From Limnobacter sp. (GTDB lineage: Bacteria > Pseudomonadota > Gammaproteobacteria > Burkholderiales > Burkholderiaceae_B), in the NCBI GenBank assembly GCA_029866125.1, contig JARWZZ010000010.1, positions 1 to 64,000 of the forward strand: a stretch of DNA of 64,000 bases, in the 5' to 3' direction. The notes under the pieces were generated by a model. It worked only from the letters and a program-made list of their open reading frames with translations. It did not search any database and was not told the origin of the DNA. A program made the translations under genes and the position numbers. Below are positions 44,436 through 53,606 of the stretch, in pieces. Each line of letters begins with the position of its first letter. Position 1 is the stretch's first letter.

Positions 44436-47400
44436 ATGTCGCCTGCAGCATCGGCCTCGCCCAATAGCTCCGTTCAAAGCGCCTCGTCTGCCAGTGCAAG
44501 TAGTTCCGCTGCTCAAAGCCCGCTCAACAACAGCCCAATCAATCGCACCGCTTCAGCACTGGCTGCACAGCTGCCTCAAGCGGTGGTTCAGTCCACTGTG
44601 AACTCGCTTCGTAACTTGTCTTTCGATCGAAGCGATGCCCACAAGCAGGCCTTGTCGTACAGGGAATTTGACCGGGTTTTCTTGCAGCGTCCTTTGAATA
44701 TTGCTTCCAGCCATGGCGGGCAAACTTTGAGTTTTTCTGTGGCAGAACTTCTACAGGCTTTGGGTGTGAACAAAGCCTCGTTGAAAGGCTCGTCGGTTAA
44801 TCATTGGAAAAATGGGGACTGGACGCGTGACATTGATTTGCTGATTAATACGAAAGTATGTGGCAAAAACCGCGACGCGCTTGTTGCTGCCCTTAAAGCT
44901 TATTTGCAGCAAGGGGGAAAAGCCCGGTACACACTAAGTGAGCGCACGGTTAACAAAGGCCTTAGCCAATTTTACAAAGTACAAATTGGTTTTCCAAAAG
45001 AAGGGGGGTACCGCATTGACCTGGTCATTGCGGACAGCATGGATGTGAAGTTTGATGTGCTGCAAGCTTCGAGCGAAATTGAATTTGACACAGCAAGCCG
45101 CGCAGCAACCCTGAAGCAGTTGGACAGGCCGCCAGTGTTGGATTGGTTGCGCGAGCACAAGTTGTTGTGCTTTCACCCTGAAATGACGGGTGGCCTTGAG
45201 CGCTTAAGCATTTATTGTCAGAAAGGTTCGCACTACCTTTTACAACCTGAAGTTTTAGAAAAATTTGTTGCCGATGCCGAGCCTGCTGACATGGCCAATG
45301 TGTTGATGCGGCAATTTGGAAATCTGAAAAATCTAAGCCCTGCAGCGCAGCAAAAATTGTGGCAAATGCTGGTGGGGGTTTTGATGGAACAACCCAGTGA
45401 AGCCCCGCATTTGCTGAATTATTTGGCTCAGTGGAGTGGTGTTGACACTCTTGCCCAATTGCCCGCTGCATTGAATGACCCCAGCCGCATTGCCCGCCTA
45501 GGCAATGGCTACAACATTGGTGCGGACATACGCGACACTTTAAAGCAGTGGTTGCTTGAAAGCCCACAGGCAAGTCGTTTGGTGCAGCAGGTGTTTGAGC
45601 AACTTTTAGATGTACAGGTGGTGCCCCTTCCCACCTTGTTGACTGCATTGAAGGCTTTGCCTCCTGAGCTGGACTACCAGTCGCCGACGCTGGCCCATGG
45701 TGTACTGCCGGCTGTGGAGTATTGGTTAGGCCAAGATATTTCAGCTGACAACCGACAGCAATTACAAAACGACGCTGCAGAGTTAAAGCAGTTGCCCTTG
45801 CGGCAATGTATGCATTGGTTAAAGCAAAACCCAGATTTTGGTTTGCTTGAAAATCGCCAGCATTTTGTTTATTTGCTCAAAGGTGTTATTGATTCAAGTG
45901 GGTCGGGTGTATCAATGGGCCCGGTATCAGGCTCAATCAATGAGCCTTTGATGAGGGTGATTCAAGTGCTTCAGGGCACAAGGGCCGGTCGAACGGGTTT
46001 GCGTTTGGTGTGCAATGCCTTACAAAAAAGCCGTTTGCGCCTTGAGTCGCCAACCCTTGATGAACTGCGTGGAATTTGTAGCAAGGACAACACAGCAAGC
46101 CCTTCAAACAAACTGCTGTTACTGTGTGTGCTGGGTGCATCCATACAGCGGTTGGCCGAGCAGAAGTTCAGGTTTTTGTTGAGCGACGCAAGTCTTCACA
46201 AAGCGGCCCAGTGTATAGAAGCCCTGTTTAAACATTGGCCTGATGTGAAGCAGCATTTTTACATGGAAAGGGGCATTGCATGGTTTAAAACATCCGACCC
46301 CAAAGCCGATGGAATTCATTGGGCCTGGGACCCCACATTCAGGCGCTTGTTGGTGTTGGACAAGGACGTGCAGGGCAATCGCTTGATTGCGCATTGCGAT
46401 GGAGTGGATTCGCACATCCTAAATTTCAATAAAAACTTCCAGCCTGTTGCAGATTACATTTTGGTGGCTGGTGACTACCCGCCTGTGGATGTGGCGTTTG
46501 ATGAGCAAGAAAAGGAGTGGTCTATCCATGCCGACTGGCCCGTGGCCGTATGGAAAACTGGCTGCGCCAAAGCGTGGATTAAGGAGATGTGTTCGGTTCA
46601 CTCGCTCTTTCGTGAGGGCAAGGCAAATCCTGAAGCATTTAACGTGTCGCTTTTGGCGGAGTTTCAGGAGCGCATACCGGTTGCATCTGCGCAGTATTTT
46701 GAGCAGGCCATTTTCGAGCAAATCAGCAAAGGCACCATGAGGCTGAAAACCTCGAACCACCGGCAAACAGTCTCGCTGATGATTGCGGGCGGAAAACCAA
46801 TGAGCTTTAGTTTGAGCCACCACGAAGATAACCCCTACCGCCGTTTGCATTTTATGATTCCAGACCTACCCGGTGAAACCTTTTATGACCGGATTGATGT
46901 GCAAAGGGAGTACCTCGACAATGCATTGGTGAATGACATACCCGAAGCTATACCCAATGAGCATGTGAAGCCCACTTTCAGCGCACCGTACCATGAAGCT
47001 TCGGGCAAGTTGATGGGGCTTGGTTTTTGCCAAAGTGCTGACCACAGCATCTTTTTTAAAGGTTTGATTGTTGGGGACCAGATGATGGGGCCGGGTACAG
47101 TGCGCTTCGATTCCAATTTTTCGGAAATTGAGTTGCCGGCAAGTTTAAACAACAAGGTTATTCCGATGGGTTTGCTCGAGCTTATGGAACTGATTGACGT
47201 GCAAAACCCAGACTTGCGCTACACGCTTCGTTACGATGAGGTGAGGATGGGTGAGGGGGTTGCTTTACCGGCTGACTATGAGGGTTTTGTTCATTTTGAG
47301 GGCGACTCCTACCAAATGCGGGGGTACGTTTTTAAGCAGGTGTTTGTGGGCGAGTGCGCGGTTAAAACAGAGGACTGGAGCATACGCACTGGCCGTCATT

Positions 47401-48215
47401 GGATGGTGCCAGCTGAGGCGGGCGCTTTGGGTTCGTCAGTGGTTCACGATGCGGGTTTAAGGTCAAAATTCATCGACTTGCCGTGGGGTTTGCGTTTGTT
47501 AAGCCATGGCTTTGTGTGCGATGTGCAGTCTGATTCACCCACCTATGTGAAAAACCCACAACCCAGAACCAACCTTTTTTTCAAGGGCCATGAGCTGAGG
47601 TTGGACCGCGACACCTTGACTCAACATGCCTTAAATATGCGGCAATTGAAGATTAGCCCACCCAAGACACCGATTGTGTTGAGGCTAGCCGCAGGTGGGC
47701 CCGGCGAATGGCGCTCAATTCAAATCATGTTTACCCCCAATGAAAAGGAAGACCGGATTGTGTTTTCCTCTGAAATCGCAGGCAGCAGAACGCCCAAGCG
47801 GATTTTGGTTGTAGCGGGCGAAGGGCGCTGGGTTCAACTGAGATACGTGAGCCCACTTTTGTTTTCAACTCATGTGGTTTTGGGGGGTGGGTTCCACTAC
47901 AAAGGAATGTTGATGTCAAAAGGGGAGATGTGGTACCCATTGCCAGTGGGTGAGTTGGGCATGAGCGGGGTTCGCTGGCTGTTGCTCAAAGGTATAGGAC
48001 AAAATTTGGACGGTTTGCTGGAAGGGCCGCCGGTGGGTGATGCGAAAATCAACTTGGCCATGCAAGAGTTGAATGGGTTGTTAGGCCAGGCCAATTCACC
48101 ATTGACAGCGCAAGAATATGTGAGGCAGTTGTCCAGCGGTATGGCAGAGCTGATGGCACCCATGTTTGATGGGACAGGCACCGTGCCTTTGGCGCAACGG
48201 CGGCGGTACCCATAA
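44436..48215 (+). CDS. Large effector-like protein with nucleotidyltransferase motif
   Basis: About 1259 residues from the first ATG (44436); the frame opens at TTG 44382 with GTGs at 44394 and 44409, and no clear ribosome site supports any of them. The first ~50 residues are Ser/Ala/Pro/Asn-rich, as in type III effectors. Counting from the TTG, GSSVNHWKNGDWTRDIDLLI (136-155) fits the polymerase-beta nucleotidyltransferase signature GS-x12-DxD, with a third Asp in GGYRIDLVIAD (~213). The remaining ~1000 residues have no recognised domain: a helical middle region, then beta-rich C-terminal half. It faces the HExxH gene divergently. An AMPylating or similar activity is inference. Confidence 0.6.
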   Translation: MSPAASASPNSSVQSASSASASSSAAQSPLNNSPINRTASALAAQLPQAVVQSTVNSLRNLSFDRSDAHKQALSYREFDRVFLQRPLNIASSHGGQTLSFSVAELLQALGVNKASLKGSSVNHWKNGDWTRDIDLLINTKVCGKNRDALVAALKAYLQQGGKARYTLSERTVNKGLSQFYKVQIGFPKEGGYRIDLVIADSMDVKFDVLQASSEIEFDTASRAATLKQLDRPPVLDWLREHKLLCFHPEMTGGLERLSIYCQKGSHYLLQPEVLEKFVADAEPADMANVLMRQFGNLKNLSPAAQQKLWQMLVGVLMEQPSEAPHLLNYLAQWSGVDTLAQLPAALNDPSRIARLGNGYNIGADIRDTLKQWLLESPQASRLVQQVFEQLLDVQVVPLPTLLTALKALPPELDYQSPTLAHGVLPAVEYWLGQDISADNRQQLQNDAAELKQLPLRQCMHWLKQNPDFGLLENRQHFVYLLKGVIDSSGSGVSMGPVSGSINEPLMRVIQVLQGTRAGRTGLRLVCNALQKSRLRLESPTLDELRGICSKDNTASPSNKLLLLCVLGASIQRLAEQKFRFLLSDASLHKAAQCIEALFKHWPDVKQHFYMERGIAWFKTSDPKADGIHWAWDPTFRRLLVLDKDVQGNRLIAHCDGVDSHILNFNKNFQPVADYILVAGDYPPVDVAFDEQEKEWSIHADWPVAVWKTGCAKAWIKEMCSVHSLFREGKANPEAFNVSLLAEFQERIPVASAQYFEQAIFEQISKGTMRLKTSNHRQTVSLMIAGGKPMSFSLSHHEDNPYRRLHFMIPDLPGETFYDRIDVQREYLDNALVNDIPEAIPNEHVKPTFSAPYHEASGKLMGLGFCQSADHSIFFKGLIVGDQMMGPGTVRFDSNFSEIELPASLNNKVIPMGLLELMELIDVQNPDLRYTLRYDEVRMGEGVALPADYEGFVHFEGDSYQMRGYVFKQVFVGECAVKTEDWSIRTGRHWMVPAEAGALGSSVVHDAGLRSKFIDLPWGLRLLSHGFVCDVQSDSPTYVKNPQPRTNLFFKGHELRLDRDTLTQHALNMRQLKISPPKTPIVLRLAAGGPGEWRSIQIMFTPNEKEDRIVFSSEIAGSRTPKRILVVAGEGRWVQLRYVSPLLFSTHVVLGGGFHYKGMLMSKGEMWYPLPVGELGMSGVRWLLLKGIGQNLDGLLEGPPVGDAKINLAMQELNGLLGQANSPLTAQEYVRQLSSGMAELMAPMFDGTGTVPLAQRRRYP

Positions 48216-48217
48216 AA

Positions 48218-48247
48218 AAGTAAAAGCACCGCAAGGTGCTTTTACTT
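48218..48247. terminator. Bidirectional terminator between convergent genes
   Basis: AAGTAAAAGCACC (48218-48230) pairs perfectly with its complement at 48235-48247 (13 bp, GCAA loop). The minus strand has a good T-run after it (toward 48212); the plus strand has a weaker one. It serves the plus-strand effector-like gene ending at 48215 and the minus-strand gene ending at 48275. Confidence 0.9.
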
Positions 48248-48274
48248 CACTGATTTGCACTTGCCTAAGCGGAT

Positions 48275-49915
48275 TTAACCAAGGCCACCTAGCACCTTGC
48301 TCAATGCGCTGCTAAGGTCAGACGAGCTGGAGTCTGCCGCTGTGGAGCTGATGGTACTGACCACCGTATCCAACAAGCCGCCAGTTGGGTCTTCGACCCC
48401 GCCAGATTGAAGTTGCGCCGTAAGGCTTTCAACCGTGCCCAGCAAGCCGCCGGTTGCCTCTTCAAGGGTTTGGGGAATCGCGTCGAGTGACAAGGACTCA
48501 GGTGACAATGAGTCAGGTGACAATGAGTCAGGGGAAAGCCCGCCCGCACCCGCACCTAAAATATCTGCACCACCCAAAAGGTTTTCAACACTGCCCAAGG
48601 TTTCGGCCAATACTGAATCCACTGTGACTGCTGTGTTGTGCAGCGTGTCCACCACTGTCGCCAAAGGCTCAACTTGGGCGGTTACGGGTTCGATGACCTC
48701 GCCCACTGTATCCACCACGGTGGTGACCAGGCCTTCACCGCCTGCAGTATTAATCAGGCTGTTTAGGTCAAATGAGTCAAAAGTATCAGTCAGGCTTTGG
48801 GCGGGCTCAGTCAACGGGCTAAGTGGTTCGCCCAGCGGGGTTTGATTAATTCCACCCACCGCACCTTCAACCACTGTGTCCACCAAGGTACTGATTGGAT
48901 TTGTTTCTCCAGCAGAAGCTACCTCAGTAAGGTCCTGCTTTATAGCCTCCAACAAATTTTGAACAGTACCTTCAGGGGTGGCACTACCTGGACCTTCTTG
49001 TAGTCCAGCTACCGTCTCCTGAACTGCTTGAATGATGTTGTCAGGACCTAGGTCCGCTGGCGATTGGTCAGAGCTGGAGCCGGGCACAGTATCAGCTCCT
49101 GAGCTTGTGCCTTCTGGGATTTGACCTACAATTGCATCTGTAACTGGTTGCGTCACTACACCCAATGGGCTTTCGTTTATTGGGTTAAGCACTTGGCCAA
49201 CTGGGCCACTGTTGGCACTTCCCGTTGGGCCACTTGTAGTGTTACCTGAAGAGCCATTCGATACCGCGCCTGTTGTATCTATACCAGCAGCGTCTGTGAT
49301 TGGTTTCGTTATTGGTGGAAAACCGGCGCTCATATCATTTATGGCATTCACTACCTGGCCTGTCACTTCGCCCACGGGGGTGTCTTCTCCCACTACAGGG
49401 GCCAATGCAGCAGGCAGGGATTCGCCACCGCTGACGCCAAATCCGCCATCGTTGCTGGGGGCTGGAATGTCTGCGTCTTTGTTGTCATTGTCGCTAGAGC
49501 CGCCTACAAACAAGCCTGTGGCCAATGCGCCAAGGGCAGAGGTGAGTAAACCGCCGCCACTACCCGCCAAACCACCAAACAAGCCCGAAGCGCCAGTGTC
49601 TTGCGCAACGGATGACATTTCTGTAAGTTCTGTCGTGAATTCAAAGCACTCAGTTTCTTCCAACACCAGCATTTGCGGGCCATTGGGGCTGTCTTGCTCG
49701 CCCAGTACAATTTTTCCGTTGGGGGTCATTACACCGGCTGCGGGTTCTTGACCCTCAATTCCGGGGAACTCCAAACCCAGTCGGCCTGAGTCGCCAGTCA
49801 CGACCTGGTCACCCGGCAGAAGGTAATCTCCCACCTTAATGTTGACAACTTCACCGTTTCGGGTAACGCTAACTTCACCTTCTAAGTCTTTGACTAGTGC
49901 TTGAGATGTAGACAT
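48275..49915 (-). CDS. Low-complexity surface-type protein with retention-module-like N-terminus (paralogue of 15637-16884)
   Basis: 546 residues. The N-terminal ~90 residues have the FecR/retention-module pattern: GEVSVTRNGEVVNIKVGDYL, LPGDQVVTGDSGRLGLEFPG. A Gly/Leu/Ala hydrophobic stretch follows (GGGLLTSALGALATGLFVGG), then SDNDNKDAD, then ~350 residues of Val/Leu/Pro/Gly/Thr quasi-repeats and a short perfect repeat SPDSLSPDSLSPES. The order of parts is the same as in the paralogue at 15637. A clear AAGGAG precedes ATG 49915. Such N-terminal modules hold large adhesins in the secretion pore, but these proteins are short and no type I secretion genes are in the window. Confidence 0.62.
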   Translation of the reverse strand: MSTSQALVKDLEGEVSVTRNGEVVNIKVGDYLLPGDQVVTGDSGRLGLEFPGIEGQEPAAGVMTPNGKIVLGEQDSPNGPQMLVLEETECFEFTTELTEMSSVAQDTGASGLFGGLAGSGGGLLTSALGALATGLFVGGSSDNDNKDADIPAPSNDGGFGVSGGESLPAALAPVVGEDTPVGEVTGQVVNAINDMSAGFPPITKPITDAAGIDTTGAVSNGSSGNTTSGPTGSANSGPVGQVLNPINESPLGVVTQPVTDAIVGQIPEGTSSGADTVPGSSSDQSPADLGPDNIIQAVQETVAGLQEGPGSATPEGTVQNLLEAIKQDLTEVASAGETNPISTLVDTVVEGAVGGINQTPLGEPLSPLTEPAQSLTDTFDSFDLNSLINTAGGEGLVTTVVDTVGEVIEPVTAQVEPLATVVDTLHNTAVTVDSVLAETLGSVENLLGGADILGAGAGGLSPDSLSPDSLSPESLSLDAIPQTLEEATGGLLGTVESLTAQLQSGGVEDPTGGLLDTVVSTISSTAADSSSSDLSSALSKVLGGLG

Positions 49916-49991
49916 TTGAACAGACTCCTTTGTGTATATTCACAAAGTCTGACGCGTTTTTGAGTTTTCAAAAGAACAAAAAGGGGCCAAA

Positions 49992-50000
49992 CCCCCCCCC
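49992..50000. repeat. C9 homopolymer between divergent genes
   Basis: Nine consecutive C residues lie between the start of the minus-strand surface gene and the epimerase-like gene, with GGGG just upstream that can fold onto it. Homopolymers of this length slip readily and could alter promoter or leader spacing. Confidence 0.9.
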
Positions 50001-50006
50001 AAATTA

Positions 50007-51191
50007 GTGAATCAAAATATGCTAGTAAAAATGGAGGCCCTACCCGGCCAAGAAAAGCTTAACCCGACGGAAAACCAAGCCACGCCTAACTTAGAGCCTG
50101 CTTTGATGACGGAAAAAGCAGAGCTTCAGGCCATTGGCCCTGACCTTGTTAAGCAGGCCCGGCAAAAGCAAACGGTGTTGGTGACAGGCCATGCTGGCTT
50201 TATTGGCTACCATGTGGCCAAAAATTTGCTCGAGCGTGGGGATAAGGTGATTGGGATCGACTCCCTCAACACCCATTACGACACCCGGCTGAAGCGGGAG
50301 CGTTTGACTTTACTGGACGAGTTGGCCAAAGCCACGGGCAGTAAATTCACCTCCATACGTGCCGATTTGTGTGATGCAAATGCCTTGCATGAATGCTTGG
50401 ACACCTGGAAGGTTCAACGGATTATTCACTTGGCTGGGCAAACCGATAAGTTTTTGTCCCAAGACAAACCCGAGGAGTGCGTGCAAAACAACATCAACGC
50501 CTTCATGGTTTTGTTGGAAGCCTGCCGCAAATTCAAAATCAACCACCTAAGCTACGCCAGCAGCCATGCGGTGTATGGGGCCGGTTTCGACAAAGCCATG
50601 AGTGAGGCGGATTGCGCCAACCACCCCTTGCGGCTGGATGCAGCCACCCAGCGTGCTTGTGAGCTGATGGCCCACTCCTACAGTCATTTGTTTGGTTTGC
50701 CCACCACCGGTTTGCGCTTTTTCTCGGTCTATGGGCCATGGGGCAGGCCAGATTCCGTGCTGTTTAGCTTTACCCGCAAAATACTGGAAGGCAAGCCCAT
50801 CCAAATTTACAACGAGGGCAGCAACAGCCGCGATTACACCTACATTGATGATTTAGTAGAAGGCGTTGTCAGGGCAAGCGACATGCCCGCCCAGCCCGAC
50901 CCGGCCTGGACGGTGGAGAACCCCGGACAAGCCACCAGCAGCGCCCCTTGGCGGGTGCTGAACATTGGTGCTGGGGTGCCCCAATCCATTGAAGAGTTGA
51001 TTGCTGCTTTGGAATTGGCTTTGGGTAAAACTGCGGTGAAGGAGTACTTGACTGGCCCCATGTTGGAGAAAGCCCGCAGCTGCGCAGATGTGACCGCATT
51101 GGTGGAGGCCACTCAGTTTCGACCACAAACCAAATTTGATCGAGGTATTACCCAGTTTGTGGAATGGTTCCGCACTTATTACCAAGTGTAA
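50007..51191 (+). CDS. UDP-glucuronate-epimerase-like SDR protein lacking the YxxxK dyad
   Basis: 394 residues from GTG 50007 (ATGs at 50019 and 50031 are alternatives; ribosome site unclear). An extended SDR: the NAD motif TGHAGFIGYHVAKNL (~60-74), then SLNTHYDTRLKRERL, typical of UDP-glucuronate 4-epimerases, and LRFFSVYGPWGRPD and RDYTYIDDLVEGV downstream. At the catalytic site, where the family has YAATK, this protein reads DAATQ (Asp211, Gln215 in LDAATQRACEL), so both Tyr and Lys are lost. The IHLAAQAGVR segment is also altered (IHLAGQTDKF). The fold looks complete, so a non-enzymatic or altered role is likely. The ~50-residue N-terminal extension is unusual. Confidence 0.82.
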   Translation: MNQNMLVKMEALPGQEKLNPTENQATPNLEPALMTEKAELQAIGPDLVKQARQKQTVLVTGHAGFIGYHVAKNLLERGDKVIGIDSLNTHYDTRLKRERLTLLDELAKATGSKFTSIRADLCDANALHECLDTWKVQRIIHLAGQTDKFLSQDKPEECVQNNINAFMVLLEACRKFKINHLSYASSHAVYGAGFDKAMSEADCANHPLRLDAATQRACELMAHSYSHLFGLPTTGLRFFSVYGPWGRPDSVLFSFTRKILEGKPIQIYNEGSNSRDYTYIDDLVEGVVRASDMPAQPDPAWTVENPGQATSSAPWRVLNIGAGVPQSIEELIAALELALGKTAVKEYLTGPMLEKARSCADVTALVEATQFRPQTKFDRGITQFVEWFRTYYQV

Positions 51192-51352
51192 GTAAGATTT
51201 CCTAGGACAAACCCTAGTTTTGTGGCTATTTTGCTACCATCCCTCGGAATGGTGCACTGCCACTAAACTTCGGAATGATAGTCTCGTGTTACATCAGGCG
51301 AATTTGCATTCGAAACTGAAAAGCAGACTAAAAAGCATTCCTAGGAGGTGAC

Positions 51353-53323
51353 ATGGTTTTTCGTAATAGGGTACCGGGTAAATTGAGTCCAACCACGGCG
51401 GCTGTTTCCGCCATGATGGCTATCGGCAGTGCATTGGCCGCGATGCCTGCACATGCATATGAAACGAAAATTGGCAGTGTTGACCTGACTATCAATTCCA
51501 CAGTAAGTATCGGTACGGGCATCAGGACGGAAAGTCGCGACCGAGCCTTGTTCAGCGTGAATAACGTGGATCAGGGTGGAAGTTTTGGTACAGGTTTGTC
51601 CAACACGTCAGACGACGGTAACCTAAACTATGCGGCGGGCGATGCCTTTTCAACCATCATCAAGGGTTTCCATGATGTAACGGTTAAAAAAGACAATTAT
51701 GGTTTCTTTGGCCGGGTAAAGTGGTTCTACGACTACACCCTGAACAATGCCAATACATTTCATGGTCACGAACCCACCAACAACAACATCAACGGCGCAA
51801 ATCAGCGCGTACAGCAACCTTTAGAAGACTCCGGATTTAACCCTCAAGCCCGTTTTGACGGCATTGATATTCTGGATGCTTACGGCTTTTGGAACACCAA
51901 GCTGGGCAATATGCCAGCTGACATCCGAATTGGTCGCCAAGTGATCAGCTGGGGTGAAGGCGCTTTGTTGCTGAACCCAATTAGCGGCTTGAATACAATT
52001 GACTTGTCCGCATTGCGCAGGCCCGGCGTGGATTTGAAAGAAGCCTTTACCCCCACCGAAATGCTGTATGCCAACCTGGGCGTGGGCGACAACACCAGCT
52101 TGGAAGGCTTTTACCAGCTGAAATGGCGCAAAACAGTGCTTGAAGGTTGTGGTACTTACTTCTCAACCACTGACATTGCGGCTGATGGTTGCGACCGATT
52201 GGCCTTTGCTGCCCCAGCCGTGTTTGCTGCCACTGCACCAACAGGCAACCCTGTGCGGATTGGTGACGGCCAAGAGCTCAACGGCGTAGCTGCAGGTGCA
52301 TTGCGCCCGAGTGGACGTTTCTTGACGCCGATTGAGCGTACTTTGGACAGTCAGCCCGATGATGGCGGTCAGTTTGGTCTTGCTTTGCGTCACTACGCTC
52401 AAGGCCTTGACGTGGAGTTTGGTGGTTATTACTTGAACTACCACAGCCGCTTGCCTTTGACTGGTTTGCAGGCAGGCCAAACTGCGGTTCCTGCCCAGGT
52501 GGCAGGGCCTAATGGTCAACCCATTCCTGCACAGGCTGCAGGTTTAACCCCTGGCAATGCCTTGCCTTACGCATTGGACCCATCCCCTCAGGCCAACAAG
52601 GGAAAGTATTTCTTTGAATATCCTGAAGACATTTCAGTGATCGGTTTGAGCTTTGCCACCAACATCAAAGGTGTGGCAGTTGCAGGTCAGCTAACGCATG
52701 CTGCTGATGTGCCAGTTGCCTACAACGCCAACGATTTGTTGGCTGCGGGCCTGTCCGGCACGGCCGGTACGGCTACACCTAACCCACTTCAGCGCAAGAT
52801 TGGCGCTGCCAAGCCGGGTGAGCGTGTTGGCGGTTACGAGTTGTTTGATGTCACTCAAATTCAGGCCAGCGTGTTCCAAACCTTTAACCGTGTACTTGGC
52901 GCAAGCCGCTATTTGGTCATTGGTGAAGTGGGCGCTGTGTTTGTTGATGGCTTGCCTGACATTGCCCCAGGGCAGCGTTTTGGCCGCAACCCAGTGTTTG
53001 GCGGCGGCGCTGCTGACCGCGAAGGCTTTGTGACTGACTTCTCATGGGGCTACCGTTTACGCGCAGCCGGCACGTACAACAACGTGATTGGTGATGTGGA
53101 CTTGGTACCTTCGATCAGTTTTGCGCATGATGTCAATGGTTATTCACCAGAGCCAGGGCAGTTGTTCAACGAAGGCCGTATGGCAACAGGTTTGACTCTG
53201 ACATTCGAGTTTGACCAGAACACTTCAGCCTCTGTTGGTTACACTGTTTTTGCAAATTCGGGTGACTTTGACCCATTGCGTGACCGTGACTTCTTGAGCT
53301 TGAGTGCAAAAACCTCTTTCTAA
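51353..53323 (+). CDS. DUF1302 family outer-membrane protein
   Basis: 656 residues with a signal peptide ending AMPAHA and a beta-rich body ending in Phe (LSLSAKTSF), the usual sign of an outer-membrane barrel. Family-typical stretches include WGEGALLLNPISGLNTIDLS, LDVEFGGYYLNYHSRLP and ISFAHDVNGYSPEP. DUF1302 proteins occur mainly in proteobacteria, often near lipid or sterol catabolism genes, and are proposed to take up hydrophobic substrates; that role is not proven. ATG 51353 follows a near-perfect AGGAGGTGA. Single gene, closed by a terminator at 53400. Confidence 0.9.
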   Translation: MVFRNRVPGKLSPTTAAVSAMMAIGSALAAMPAHAYETKIGSVDLTINSTVSIGTGIRTESRDRALFSVNNVDQGGSFGTGLSNTSDDGNLNYAAGDAFSTIIKGFHDVTVKKDNYGFFGRVKWFYDYTLNNANTFHGHEPTNNNINGANQRVQQPLEDSGFNPQARFDGIDILDAYGFWNTKLGNMPADIRIGRQVISWGEGALLLNPISGLNTIDLSALRRPGVDLKEAFTPTEMLYANLGVGDNTSLEGFYQLKWRKTVLEGCGTYFSTTDIAADGCDRLAFAAPAVFAATAPTGNPVRIGDGQELNGVAAGALRPSGRFLTPIERTLDSQPDDGGQFGLALRHYAQGLDVEFGGYYLNYHSRLPLTGLQAGQTAVPAQVAGPNGQPIPAQAAGLTPGNALPYALDPSPQANKGKYFFEYPEDISVIGLSFATNIKGVAVAGQLTHAADVPVAYNANDLLAAGLSGTAGTATPNPLQRKIGAAKPGERVGGYELFDVTQIQASVFQTFNRVLGASRYLVIGEVGAVFVDGLPDIAPGQRFGRNPVFGGGAADREGFVTDFSWGYRLRAAGTYNNVIGDVDLVPSISFAHDVNGYSPEPGQLFNEGRMATGLTLTFEFDQNTSASVGYTVFANSGDFDPLRDRDFLSLSAKTSF

Positions 53324-53399
53324 TAAGAGAAGCCTTACAGCGTAATAAAGCAGCTGCACCAAGTAGTTCATAAAGCAGCTCATACTGAAGTAAGCCCTC

Positions 53400-53433
53400 A
53401 AAACCGCCCGCCCTTAAAGGTTGGCGGTTTTTT
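53400..53433 (+). terminator. Rho-independent terminator after the DUF1302 gene
   Basis: AAAACCGCC (53400-53408) pairs with GGCGGTTTT (53423-53431), followed by further T residues. The rest of the gap to phnD shows only a possible promoter; a perfect Pho box was not seen. Confidence 0.9.
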
Positions 53434-53606
53434 CTTGATGCATGCCCCACACCACATTTCTTTAAATTAAACGTTAGGCCCCTGCAGGCGCTAGAACCTG
53501 AACCGAATTCACTTTAAATTCATGTAACCTTTACACCTTGCTTAGCGTAGTAAGCGTTGACACTCCCGTTTCAACCCAAATCTCAATTTCACCTAGGAAC
53601 ATGACC

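Noticed and set aside
53437..53600. Pho box upstream of phnD
   Set aside because: The stretch near 53520-53540 (TTCATGTAACCTTTACACC) has only loose similarity to the consensus direct repeat.
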